Assembly: GCF_016802725.1 (NCBI RefSeq)
Contig: NC_052677.1
Coordinates: 15,116,329-15,180,328 of the forward strand
DNA length: 64,000 nucleotides
Direction of reading: 5' to 3'
From: Solenopsis invicta
Taxonomy: Eukaryota > Arthropoda > Insecta > Hymenoptera > Formicidae
Shown: in pieces, positions 37,211-49,090 of the stretch
Layout: each line of letters opens with the position of its first letter
Numbering within the stretch: the first letter of the stretch is position 1
Notes under the pieces: generated by a model
The model's input: only the letters and a program-made list of their open reading frames with translations
Told to the model about the DNA's origin: nothing
The model's database searches: none
Program-made: the position numbers and the translations under genes

Positions 37211-39214
37211 TTCTTTCTCTCGTTTAGTCGCTTAGCCATGCCAAGGATCCAGAAAACAATCTTTCGCATGCCTCTCGAAATTCTAAGCGTTCGCCGCGCG
37301 CTCGTAAAACGTGCCGATGGAACGTGACGTGTCGACGGCTGTTTCGCTCGCGGATGACTGAAGTTAAAGGCGGCTCGTTAGTCTCAACTGGGGATACTTA
37401 TCCGGGAATCTAGCCTCGGCGATTTTCGCATCCTGGTTAATGCCAATGCGATGATGTGAGCTTGTACCAGACGTACACATACGAAGAACATTGTTTTGGA
37501 TCGTTTGTCGATCGTCTGAATTTTAGTTGTTTTAAGAGAAAAAGGAATATTGCGCACATTTTTTGATATTGCGAGAAACTGTCCTTGATTAATTAGAATC
37601 ACAATTCTTTAATAAAAAAAAATCAAGATTTGTAAAATGAGAGAACAATAGCGGAAAATTTCACAAGATACTGTAAAGCTAGCTGCAATTTAAAATTAGT
37701 GTTAATATTAATCGTATTATTACAGAAGGAATTGACAATAGCGTTCAATGATTGCTCATTTGTAAGGAGTTAATAGAGATACAGTTTCCAAGAAAGTAAA
37801 AGGTGCATCTTGCGTCACAAAATAATTTTATTTGTGAGAATTCTTTATTCAAATCGGCGAGAGTGTAACTGGACTTGGGGAAATATATTACATTGCAATT
37901 CATCGCGTTTATTTCTTCTTTGACGTATCTATCTACGCTCGTACGTTTACATGCAGTCTAATGCTGGACGTTAACGGATTAGCGAAGACTTGCCGAGGGA
38001 TGAATTCCCGCGGCGACTTCGACCGAGCGTTACACGCGGCGCGGCGGATGGTCCGCGTACGGATAAATAAATCGCGGGCACTGTAAACTAGGCTAGATGA
38101 GCAAGAAGAGGCCGCTTTGATGACTGCTTTTCCACGGCTTCGCGTGCCCGCGTGGATATACGCTCGCTCGCAAACGCAAAAGCCGCCGAATCATCGCGCG
38201 CGAGCATACTCGTCTAACGTTTTTCTCGACGTGGCTCTCGCAGGCAGCGGGCTTACGCTGACCGATCTCTACCGACGGAAAATATCGCCGAAGATACGCA
38301 GTGCACTTCGCTGCTGCGTCACTTCTCCCCGTTCTTCTTCTCCTCGTCGTTGCAACGCGCGTCTCCGCTAAAACTCCATCGAGAGAAAGAGAGAGGAGAG
38401 AAAAGGAGAGAGAAACAGCACAACTACCTTCCTCCCCACCTATGTGGAGGTTAAGTAAATATTAGCATTTTGCTAGTTAGCAGATGCATTGTCATCCCCG
38501 TGCACGGAGGAAGCAGTGCGCACGTGAGGCCGCCGCGCCTGAACGTACGTTTTGTCTCTTTGTATCGTCGGCTCCGCGCGCCTCCCGTGCGCTTCTCGAT
38601 CGTTTGCTTCCACGTCCACGACGCATTATGACGTTATCCCGAGGATATAACGAAGAGGAGGATTCTCCTCCGCTAGCGCCGCTACGTCTACTTTATCTCC
38701 GTAATTTTCCTTTCACACGTCACCGCCGCCGTAGCGCGGCGTTCACTATTATGAATCGCGCGCGCTATTACGAGGTAACGCGCGTGTTAAGGTGCAAGGT
38801 CGCGCGCTGTTAATGCCTTCTTAACGCCTAACGCACGAAAGAAACAGCGCCTGTTTATTCTAGCAGTTCTCGTAATAGCGCTCGCCGGAGCCGCCTTTTG
38901 ACTCGCGACGTCCGCGACGTCCTGTCGACGAAAAGTTGTACGTCCCCGTCGCCGATTCGCCTCGCAGGAGCACCTGTTATTGTTAGAACTCGCTCGTGTA
39001 TCTACTGTCACTAGAAACGACGACTGATGCAATTTTTATATCACTGCCGTTATTATTGATAATAATATCTGTCAACTCCTATGAGGACAGCGCAATGTTG
39101 CTTTCTGCTTTTAAATTTTATTTTCACACCAATATGATCGATATATTTCGACTTGTTATTAATAGATTTTTTATAAAACTTTTATTTTGAATGCAAAATA
39201 TATTAAAAGAAATT

Positions 39215-39790
39215 TAAAGGATTTGGTACGACGAGAAATGTGCTCCTTTCTTTTTTTTTTTAAAGGATTTTTTGACCCTACAGTACGAGCTAAAAGTTAA
39301 TTTAAAGACTGAAGGCTCCTCTAGGTTTATTTTTTTTTTAATCAACAACAAAAAATTTTGACCCGCATTTTGAAGAAAAAAAAAAACAATGAAACATTTA
39401 ATTTATAATAATCTTTGCAACGAAAATTACTATATTTTGCTGCAGTTTTAAATAAATAACTTTTAAACAATTAAGTGAATCTAAATGAATTTTTGCATGA
39501 ATATTTATTAGAGTTTCATTAGGTACAAAATGTAAAAACTTTGATTTAATTGGTAATGCTACTTCCTCATCAAACTTGTAAATAAGTAAAGCAGTTTTAC
39601 ATAAAAAAATCAAGAGTAAATAAAAAATTATAATAAATAACTTATAAACCAAGTGAGTTTAAGTCAATTGTGCTCAAATTTTACACAGGTACTCAAACGT
39701 AATACTAAAATATTCTATAAAATTTTTATATTTTTGTTAATGTTCTGAGATATGACTCGTACACCCTGAAACTTGCAAGGAAAGTTAATT
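39215..39790. repeat. Probable old interspersed repeat
   Basis: An AT-rich block contains two diverged direct copies, starting AATAAATAACTT at 39451 and again at 39632 (181 bases apart), each followed by an AAGTGA-type stretch. It ends near CTCGTACACCCTG, a kind of end often seen in insect repeats. An 84-codon minus-strand frame crosses it but is not recognisable. Family unknown. Confidence 0.35.
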
Positions 39791-41318
39791 TAAATTTAAT
39801 TTAAGGAAAGAAAAATAGACGGAAAGAGCAGCCTTATTAGAAGTCCACATGTGAATAAATTATATTAAATGTAATTACTTATTGTCAGATATAAAATTAT
39901 TAATGATGACGATTTTTTTTTTTAACGATGGAGTGATATGAAAGCAACCCCTGTCGGTGATGCCAAGTCAGCCGCGTTAACCGCATGGCTCTCTAGATCA
40001 AAGATCTAGGAATGCCGGCGATCGCCCCGAGAGAAATCGGTTTATCACTTTCGCCGATAATCACGAGTCCGAGCCGTCTGCCGGTGTTAGCGGTAATTGC
40101 CTGGCGCGGACGCAAAAAAAAGGGGTTGGGGCTTCGCGGCGAGGCGACCAGTGACAATGCAGCCGAGATGCGGTTTCTTTCGCTTTTTGCAGCTCGGTTT
40201 GCGTCGGTGCGCACCGACCGACCGCCTCGCCCTTTTCGCTTTTTGCTCGATCGGTGCGCACCCAGGGAGACCTTGATCGGACGGACGCGATGGCGCAGAA
40301 CGAGTCTGCGGGCATTATCAATCACCAGCCTTAATGGTAGCCTCAAATACATCCTCTCTATCTAGCCAATCCTCCTCGTGGCATCGCGGATGAGCGACTT
40401 TCGCGCAAACATCGCTGTATGAGCCGTCAAGCGGAATGGTGTACAAGTAAAAATAAACTTTTAACGTAGATGACGAGGTGGTAATGCTAGATATCGTTAT
40501 ATGTTTAACTGTAACAGCCCTTACGATTAAATATTAACGCGAAACGTAAATAAATAACGAATTTATAATAACGTAGATACGAAGTATTTTATTTAAATTG
40601 TTACCAAGAAAGAGAAAGGAAATTAAGTACATTCATTTAAAAATGAAAAATTTTAACTCGTATAAACATAAATTATACAGATCAGTACGTATTTAATATT
40701 TTTCAATAGCTTTCCGAAGATCCAAGAATTCAGAAAATTTCCACTTTATTTCATATTTACATATTCCTCATTCTTCGAATGTAATTACATTGCTTTGATG
40801 TAACGAATACCAACAAGTTTGCAAAAATGGCAAGTAAGCATATTCGTATTACAGATAAATATAATCCGCGTAATTGATAAAAACAAATCAGCGATGCTTC
40901 TAGTCATATCCTGTAAGTTTGTTTCATGCGAGAGAGCGCGACGTATTAATTTTATTATCTCCCGTGATCTTGCGGATGATATACTAGAAAAAAGGAGAAG
41001 CGCGATAGACCGCGAGATATCGTTAGTATACAAACGCTGTAACACTTTCGACGTGCTCCTCAACGGAAGCGGTATCGTTTTTCTCCACGCAAACGCGTGT
41101 GTGTCCACACACGCTGGCAGTCGCTAAGTGTGCGTGTGCGGCCTCCATTAAGTCTTTAAGCAGCGGGAAGGCATGAAACTATGAATTAGTGCGTAGGGAT
41201 GGGAGGGGGCCCAGCGGTGGTAATGCCGTGGTAACGCCACTTGCCACACGGGGCCGGTTAATGGATTTGCAAAGCGCCAATTATATTTCCGATAGACCGT
41301 ACGGGGAGAGGAACGCAC

Positions 41319-41343
41319 GAGAGAGAGAGAGAGAGAGAGAGAA
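41319..41343. repeat. (GA)n microsatellite
   Basis: Pure GA dinucleotides followed by a purine-rich stretch to about 41404. Confidence 0.9.
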
Positions 41344-41585
41344 GAATGGTATGAGAGAAAGAAAGATGGAGAAAGATAATGAGAAAAAGAGAGAAAGAGA
41401 GAGCTGGTGGACGTACGGGGAGACCTTTAGGCGCATTTGCGAGCGCGACTGCATCTTTGCAGCGCGGCTACGCTGCATTGCGGTCCCGGTAGCTCGTCGA
41501 GCGCTTCGTGGGAAAACCGGCAATTTCTCATGGCGCGCGTTTCTAAGGGATCCGACAGTGGACCCAACACCACCACCCGATCAGC

Positions 41586-41634
41586 CGGCCGGCCGGTCGG
41601 TCGGTCGGTCGGTCGGTCGGTCGGTCGGTCGGTC
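41586..41634. repeat. (GGCC)-(GGTC)n tetranucleotide repeat
   Basis: Two or three GGCC units followed by about ten GGTC units. The Gly-Arg-Ser-Val frames across it are artefacts. Confidence 0.93.
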
Positions 41635-43623
41635 GACCGACCCTCCCCCTTCGTTTCAATGAGACGCGCATTCCGATCCGCTTTGATATATTTATCTATC
41701 GCTTCACCCATCTCGCTCTTTATCGCCCGTCCGCATCGCCTTCTTCTTTCACTCGGCCGGATAAGACTATGGTCGTTGGTCGCCGCTGCCGCCGCCGCCA
41801 CCGCCGTCGCTTCGTTCGAAACGTCGGTCTACCCTTTAAAGTCCGTCGTTCTCAGCCTTCGATTACGCGTTTATAGTCGTACGTATGACCTGAGAAGTCA
41901 CCGTTGCACCGCTCGTAATAAAAGTGAATTATAACGATAGTTTTCCGTCGGGAAGTGCTTTCTGGCGATTCCCCTAACGATTGTCTAATTAGTACGACGC
42001 CAAGTTTTTATAAGGCGCACGATAAGGAAATAAAAACAGAAAATGAGAAATTAACGAGTCAACGTACGTAAGTGTCTATGTAAATAATACGGGTCTGAAT
42101 GGCGAAGTTAAAGGTTAATAGTTCTTCATAAAAGTTGATCATACATGCGTTTGCGATAAAAACTGAATACTATTGAATGCTAAAACCCTTTTTGTAGTCG
42201 ATTATTTTTTTATAGTCGATTACAGTCAATTTTATATAAGAAAATTTTTTAATGCAACTTATGTGATATTATGATGTAAGAACAAATATTGTAAATATTA
42301 TTATAAATTATGATACAACTCAGATACATGAATATTTATACATGTATATATTGCAATAATTTAATAAAAATCAATTAAGTTATAAAATTCTTTTTTAACT
42401 CGCAATTAGTTTAAGACAAATATATTAAAAAGTGATAACAAAAAAGTTGACGTGATATACATTGTTAATTCGTAATTAAAGTTTTACTTTTGTAGTTTTA
42501 ATTTTATTGATACATTATAGTTGGAAGTATCGTAATAAAGATATCTGAGGCTGGCAATAATTGAGAGATATCTCGAATTGAGAGACCCTATCTTGATTTT
42601 AGTAAATTCTTTTGAATAATCACATAAATTTGTGTGAATTTCGAGACACACTTCCCTTTTGCCGCAGTTCTTCGACTAGCCTGACACTTTCACTCGCAGC
42701 AGCGGCCATAAAATCAGCCTTTAACGAGCCTATGTGAATTATGTAACATCGCCGAACGTTCGTTGCAGATTCTTTTAGTCTTTCAGTAGCTCGTTCGTAC
42801 CTGCTTCTTTGATATCAAAGTGTAGTTTTATTCGGATCAACTTAAATAGGATAATCCTGTCTTTATGGGATAGCTTCGAATACAAAAAGTGATCCAATCA
42901 TTTATGACTTACATAACTTATGACATTTATAATACATTTGTAAAAATAAATATTTTTTTTTACATCCTCTCTTTTTGCCACATAGATAAACATTATTAGG
43001 AAAAATAATAATTTCTGATTACTTTTACCTTGAATCAGTTTGCATTTTAATATGAAAGAAAGATAAGAAGAAAAGCCCGCACGCTTTACGTGATTCAACA
43101 CACGCATACTCAACTTGAAGTGAAGGTTATATTAACACAAAGGTATCCGCAGAGTTCCGATACCAAAGAGACGGCAAAGATCGCGAAGGGCGAGCAAGAA
43201 GCCGATCGCGTCCTTCGGCAAACAGCTAGGCCCTTTTATTTTCCCTTCGTGTGCGAGCGTGTCCGCCGGAAGACGCTTCTTTTATGCACGACAGCTATCC
43301 TCACTCGTGTCTTCGGCTCGTCCTTTACGCTATCAGCCAGTCGTTGATGAAGTCGTTAACGGCCGGATCGAGCGTAATGCATGTATACGCTCCCGACGCG
43401 TTGCATTGATGCGGTGTGCAAATCACTATACATGCGGGCGAAGATGCGACTATAAGGGACCTGTTGATAGTAGGATGAGGAAAGCAGAGGGGACGGGAGA
43501 GAAAGGGACGACGAAAGAGCACGAAGGCAGAGGACCTCTGCCTTGTCCGATGAATGGACGCTAATCAGGGATATGGCATCTTCTTGACCGGTTTTTCGAG
43601 CATATTTCAAACGAGCCCAACAG

Positions 43624-43656
43624 CACCACCGGCAGCACCGGCAGCACCGGCAGCAG
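43624..43656. repeat. Nine-base tandem repeat (CACCGGCAG)n
   Basis: Three to four in-register copies. The length is a multiple of three, but no coding context supports translation. Confidence 0.8.
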
Positions 43657-45395
43657 GCCCGGAACACGAACTGGGACGGGCTCAATGAACCTCATGAATG
43701 ATGCAACGATGCGCGGCCACCGTAAATGCGCAGCAGCATGCTACCAATCGTACTAATGTAACTGTGATTTAATGCGCAGAATTATTAGGATACCTAATCA
43801 CCGCGTGTCTTCCATTACTTCCAATTAGAAGAAGGGAATATTTAACATTTGACAATTTCTTTTCTCAAATACTTTCCGCGTGCTTGAAACTTTTGCGATT
43901 TTGAAGTTGCATAAGCATTGCATGCGTTTTATGATTACTAAATTATCACTTGGAAATGTGCTGTAAGAAAAGGAGAAATATCGTTACTCCATTATAGCGT
44001 CATAAAATTTCGTAGGGAGAGATAGGGAATCGATAGAATCGATCGGATATAAATAAAATCTTATGACAATGCCGACAACGCGACTTTGCAGCGTACGCTG
44101 CATATGTACATACGTATTGGCAGGCGAAAGTCGCTTTCGTTACGTCGTCGCCCGGACCGTATCGCACGAGGATCGTTACGAGTTCGCTGTGTAAGATCGA
44201 AATGCTTGTTTATAGTCAGCCATAACGAGGTCGTTATAATTTTATTTCCACGTGGCGGGGCAAATACGGGATGGCGCGGCGGGCCGATAATTCCAGTAAT
44301 AATACTTATCGGCGCTTTAACGAGCACGATAATTATTTCAGTAGAAATTCAACACACAACGAGAGAAAGAAGGAAAGAGAGAGAGAGCGCGCGCGTCGCG
44401 TCGGGCAATTTCAACCCCGTTCTGACAGTGTTATCCCTTCGGTACGTTTAACGTTCGAGGGTTTCTCGCTCGCGTAAGCGAGAGAAGAGAGAAGTTGTGC
44501 CCCGAGAGATTCAGGGGAACACGTAGGAGTAAGCTAGCCGAGGAATAAGCAGAACGTCTGTTTTCTCTCTATCTCCTCCTTGCTCCTTTCGGCTCTCGCT
44601 CAACAAATAACAGTCAGTGCCAATCAGCTGTGATTGGAGCACGAAATAAAATGTGGGTACCTCATTGCCGAGTGCGCGCGGCCCGATGGGCAAATCCTCA
44701 CCGGCGAGATAGTATATAATTACTGAGATTATACATATCAACACAACTGGAGCGAAAAACACTGACCTGGTTGTTAAACCGCCGCCGCCGCCGCTGCCGC
44801 GCGAGCATTCAGTATCGGCTATCTGCACATAAGTCGACTTAAGTGCGTGCTGGCATCGCGTCGCGCTCCATTGTATCTTCACTCTCGGCGGCATGGCTAT
44901 TTATAAGCCCGTGATTTAATTCCGACTCAATATTGGGAAAGGTAGCTGGATCTTTTTGATCGATGCCGAAAAAAAATAAATTCCTACGATCGATCGCGTT
45001 CCGCCAAAACTCTTTGATCGTTTGATCGTTTGAACTCATCGATTTTATTTACTGGAATTCTATCTTTCTCTTTTCCGCAGAATTGAAATAGGATTTTCAT
45101 CAAATGTATATTGCTGAATAAATTCTCAGAGCAAAATTTAGGTATATTTATAACTAGGAGCAAATAAAAATAGTAAATATTTATAATTAATTAATGACGA
45201 ATTAATTAATGTTAATGTGATTCGAAACTATTGACTCGATTAAGAGAAATTATAAATTGGATACATGTCGAATATTAATTTAAGGTTGCAAAATGGAATT
45301 TAAAAGTATCGCGAAATCTAAATCAAATTCAATTCCATCTCTTATTAATCAATAAGCTAATATTAAAAGCATTTATCTTGTCTCGACACGAGACG

Positions 45396-45399
<4 letters not shown>

Positions 45400-45430
<31 letters not shown>
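45400..45430. repeat. (GA)n microsatellite
   Basis: Uninterrupted AG dinucleotides. Confidence 0.92.
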
Positions 45431-45433
<3 letters not shown>

Positions 45434-46431
45434 ATTTTATTTCAACGTTTCACGAGCTCTAGATGCACTAAATGCAGTCTCGTTCTACTTATAGACCGAA
45501 CCCTGCTGCTTTTAATATTGGCCGCGCGTTTGTCCTTAAACGCAGCGGAGCAGCCTTGAGGTGTCTACATGAATATTTATAAATGCGCAGACGTGCACGG
45601 GAGGATGCGAAGTCGCGGGGATGTGCAACGCGGAGGGCTTAGCCCTGGACAGCGGATCATTACGGGCGGCGACTCGCGCAAATCGACTTGACCAACTTAG
45701 CAGCGCGCGTTAAGCACCCGAGGAGCACAATTCGTCCCTGAGAACGCGTCCTTTGTTCTCGGTTGTGCTCGGCCGAGCATTATGTAAGGCACGCTGGTTG
45801 ATAGCGCGTCTCGCCGCATAAAGAATATCTCGCCGCATTGAAATCGAATGATTATCGACGCGTTTTCCTCGCGCCCGTCCCCGTCGCTCCCTTCCCGTGG
45901 TGGTCCTACCCGCTCATTCTTGATTCGCTTATCGGGGGCTTACCGCCGTCGCGAGAAAGAATCCGCACAATGCGCCCCGGTTGGAATATCACGGCCGCAT
46001 ATACGCGTCGGAGCGGACGGAGCATAATAATCCATTCAGGAGGATATTGTTAGTAACGGAGCCGTGGCGTGCGAGTGTCTAGAGTCGTTAGTGACATGAA
46101 AAAGCACCGCCCTTGCTTACGCGTGCGCGCCTTGCGCGCCTTGCGCCGATACAATCGGCGTATCCTCTGGATGGTAATGTATATTCGAGAATCACTACTA
46201 GGGCTGTGCGTTATTCTACTCGGCTCTTACCGCGTACGGCGACTCGCTGGCCCGACGACGGTTCTGGACGGTGTTGTGCGCAAGAGATCTACTTGCTAAG
46301 CATTTCGGATTGGATTCTTGTCGCGCGTTTAATAGAGACAGGATATAACGCGATATTGGCAGATACATTTTATTTCATAACACTGAAAGAATGATTTTGT
46401 TGAAGTATGTAAATGTTTAGCTGGATACGGT

Positions 46432-46558
46432 TCTGAAAATAATTTCATTGGATCGTCAAAATGATTGTGACGAATGTCACAAGCGCGATGAGCAATGCTG
46501 CAAAAAATTTTGACATTCTAGCAATTCAGTTTGAGAGCCTAACATAATTATTTTCAGA
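46432..46558 (-). mobile_element. Hairpin-flanked interspersed repeat, copy B
   Basis: Termini TCTGAAAATAATT and AATTATTTTCAGA are perfect inverted repeats. Read on the minus strand it shares TCTGAAAATAATTATGTT and TTGCTAGAATGTCAAAA with copy A at 30926-31046. Middle sequence differs. MITE-like; no coding capacity. Confidence 0.6.
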
Positions 46559-48695
46559 TTTGTATTTAACTAAATTTTTAGAATGAAGTTTATTTTACTA
46601 AAACACATTTATTTCTTTTAATCGCTTTAAATAAATTCACTTTTAATAAACTAGTTATTCTCAGTAATCTATACGAATAGATAAAAGTTTCGCGAAAGCG
46701 GTACATTCTTAAGGAAGATATACACTTGTTTGGGCGGTCGCGGCGTGTTGAAAATTCTTGTATTTATTTATTGGATAATTCCCGTTGTAAATGGCGTGCG
46801 GACGAGCGTTAGAACGGACGATCTCCTTTCTGCGGCCGACGGCCGTCAGGTGTCAGACCCGGTGAACACTCTCACCTCGGTACACGAGCCCCATCACGGC
46901 AGGCCACCGTGCGAGCCCAGGCAGCACCGATATAACTCATCTGCGGCGGCGACGGCGGCGTGGCGGTACGCCGGTCGCTCTCTCAGAGCCACGAGAGAGT
47001 TCGCAATTACAACGACGGAAGAAACGAGAGATCAGGGAAGATACGACGTCACGCGTACGCGCACATAGCGATCCACCTATGCGCAACGATCAGAGTTGAT
47101 ATATCGGTATACAATATCGATGCACACGATATCAATATCGACGTGGACGCTCGATGCTCATGTCAGTATTAATATGAATTATTGATTGGTGTTGGGAGGC
47201 AAGTGTCGGAATTCGAGTTTTGCAGGCATTACGAAACTACATACCTTTGAAAAGAGAAGAGAGAGAATCTTGTTTTAAAAAAATTCTGAATGTAATGAAG
47301 TTAAGAATCAAGCAAGATAGCAAAATAATAACCATCATTTCGACATTTTGCGTTTGATTTTTAATTCCTATATTCTGAATTTTTTCAACAAAACATTTTT
47401 TTTTTCTCTCTCTTCTACATTATGGAAAAGTGATTTGAGATTGTTACTTTTAACGATTGGCGTTTCGAGTCTAATTATCTTGAATATCTCAAATACCGCG
47501 ATAATATCGTAGCATCGTTAGCACGTCGCACGTCATTGACCGTGGAGGAAAGGAGAAAGGAGAGAGAGAGAAAGAGAGAGAAAGACTTGATACGCTTGGA
47601 GAATGGAGAACGCTCCTCTTCTTCGAGTGGCCACCTCTGAAAGCGACAAGGAGTTACGACGCTGTTGACAATCGCTTGCACGCACGCACGCGGGATTCGC
47701 GGAACCGTATAATTGCTTCATAGTGAGAGTGTCGAGTCGCGAGAGAGCGTCCGCTTAAATCCGTTGCGCGTCCCCGGATGTGCGCCTCGCTTCGATAACA
47801 GCCGCAAGGATGGGGAGCGCGTAATTGAACTTTATCACCTGTGCAACTCGGCGCGCATTATCCGCGTCGGGACAACCTTCGCCGTGAGCGAAGGTCGATG
47901 CTGCGCTTCGAGAAGTTTACGGCTGATGCTCGATACGCGCAGAGAGACAGTGAGAGAGCCTCTTCTATCATTATAACCGTCTAACTTATTTCGTATTAAC
48001 TTATTTAATGAAATCTATTAAATCATCTGCGTTATGAATTATCTGTATAAATTACGTATAAAAGTAATTAGATCCTTTTCATCGATATCGCGTATCTAAA
48101 ACTAGACAGGATCATTATTGCTTTCATATTAAAATTGTGTCCACGCTAATTCTAGCAGTAAAAAATTCAACATATATTTATAAGTTGGGTCACAGTGCTA
48201 ATAATCTTGGTACTGAGCCCATTGAACTTCATTATTCGCATTTCTCGTTAGAATTAGTCCCTTTCTTTATACATTGATCATTTGAATTCTCATCTTGAGG
48301 TTTAAGATATCGATACCGTGTCCGAAAATTAAGTTTTCCGACATCATTATTTTTCTCTTTTCTTTTTCTCAATATAACGGAGTGGCGGCAGATCGATCAA
48401 AGCGGGCAAACGACCGGTAGGTAGGTCGGTAAGCTTGGTTTCCACGAAGGCAACACGATCGTCAGGAACCTGTAATCGGCGAGCGCGGCGGTGGTCGCGG
48501 AATAAACATCGCTACGAGATGACGAGCATCGAGAAAGGCGGCTCTCTGACCGGCTGGTCGGCCGACAAGCCGCACTTTCCTCTCCTCCGTTCGGAGGGTG
48601 GAATGTCACCCATTAACATTCCCATAAAACCGCCGCCGCGTGTAAACATTGCGAACGGCGTAAACGGCAGTGGTGACGACGACGGCAGAAAAGAA

Positions 48696-48759
48696 AGAGA
48701 GAGAGAGAGAGAGAGTTTCAGTGGTAGAAGTCGTGTAGGAGGAAGCGCAAATACGCGTC

Positions 48760-48829
<70 letters not shown>

Positions 48830-48830
48830 T
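48696..48830. repeat. Two (GA)n tracts
   Basis: A short GA tract (48696-48715) and a long one (48763-48817, with purine-rich extension) flank about 47 bases of mixed sequence. Confidence 0.92.
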
Positions 48831-49064
48831 AGATGGAGAGATGAGCGCGGGAGAGAGAGCGTGTGAGAAATTCAATCCGCTTCCGCGGGGTTATTATAGT
48901 GATAATTTACTACTCTTCTCTTCGGTACGCGGACCATGCCAACCCGTTTATGCATAGCCGTGGAATGCCGCGGCAACGGGTCCCATGGGAAATCTCGTAG
49001 AGTTGCGGCGAGGCGCCTCCCGCATTTAGAAAAGAGGCCTAATCGCGTCGGACCGACTTCTCTG

Positions 49065-49090
49065 TCTATCTATCTATCTATCTATCTATC
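49065..49090. repeat. (TCTA)n tetranucleotide repeat
   Basis: About six units of CTAT, then CT-rich sequence. Confidence 0.92.

Larger units (their letters stand above)
34542..39214. other. Gene-poor region rich in pyrimidine repeats
   Basis: AT-rich at 34670-35100 and 37560-37900. CpG-rich islands at 35100-35480, 35760-36360, 36600-37450 and 37900-39030. Contains the CTAC repeat and TC repeats listed separately. No exon was recognised. Confidence 0.5.
39791..46431. other. Gene-poor region with several microsatellites
   Basis: CpG-rich islands at 39940-40450, 40900-41940, 43040-43780, 44050-44900 and 45470-46300; AT-rich at 42000-42640, 43800-44000 and 45060-45380. Simple repeats are listed separately. 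No exon was recognised; a minus-strand frame near 43600-43535 reads protein-like for about 20 residues, but it lacks a good donor. Confidence 0.5.

Noticed and set aside
41437..41934. 165-codon frame
   Set aside because: It runs through the GGTC repeat and unrelated island sequence; no homology was recognised.
45784..45806. miR-124-like seed (TAAGGCACGC)
   Set aside because: Only the first ten bases match; the rest diverges, and no hairpin is evident.
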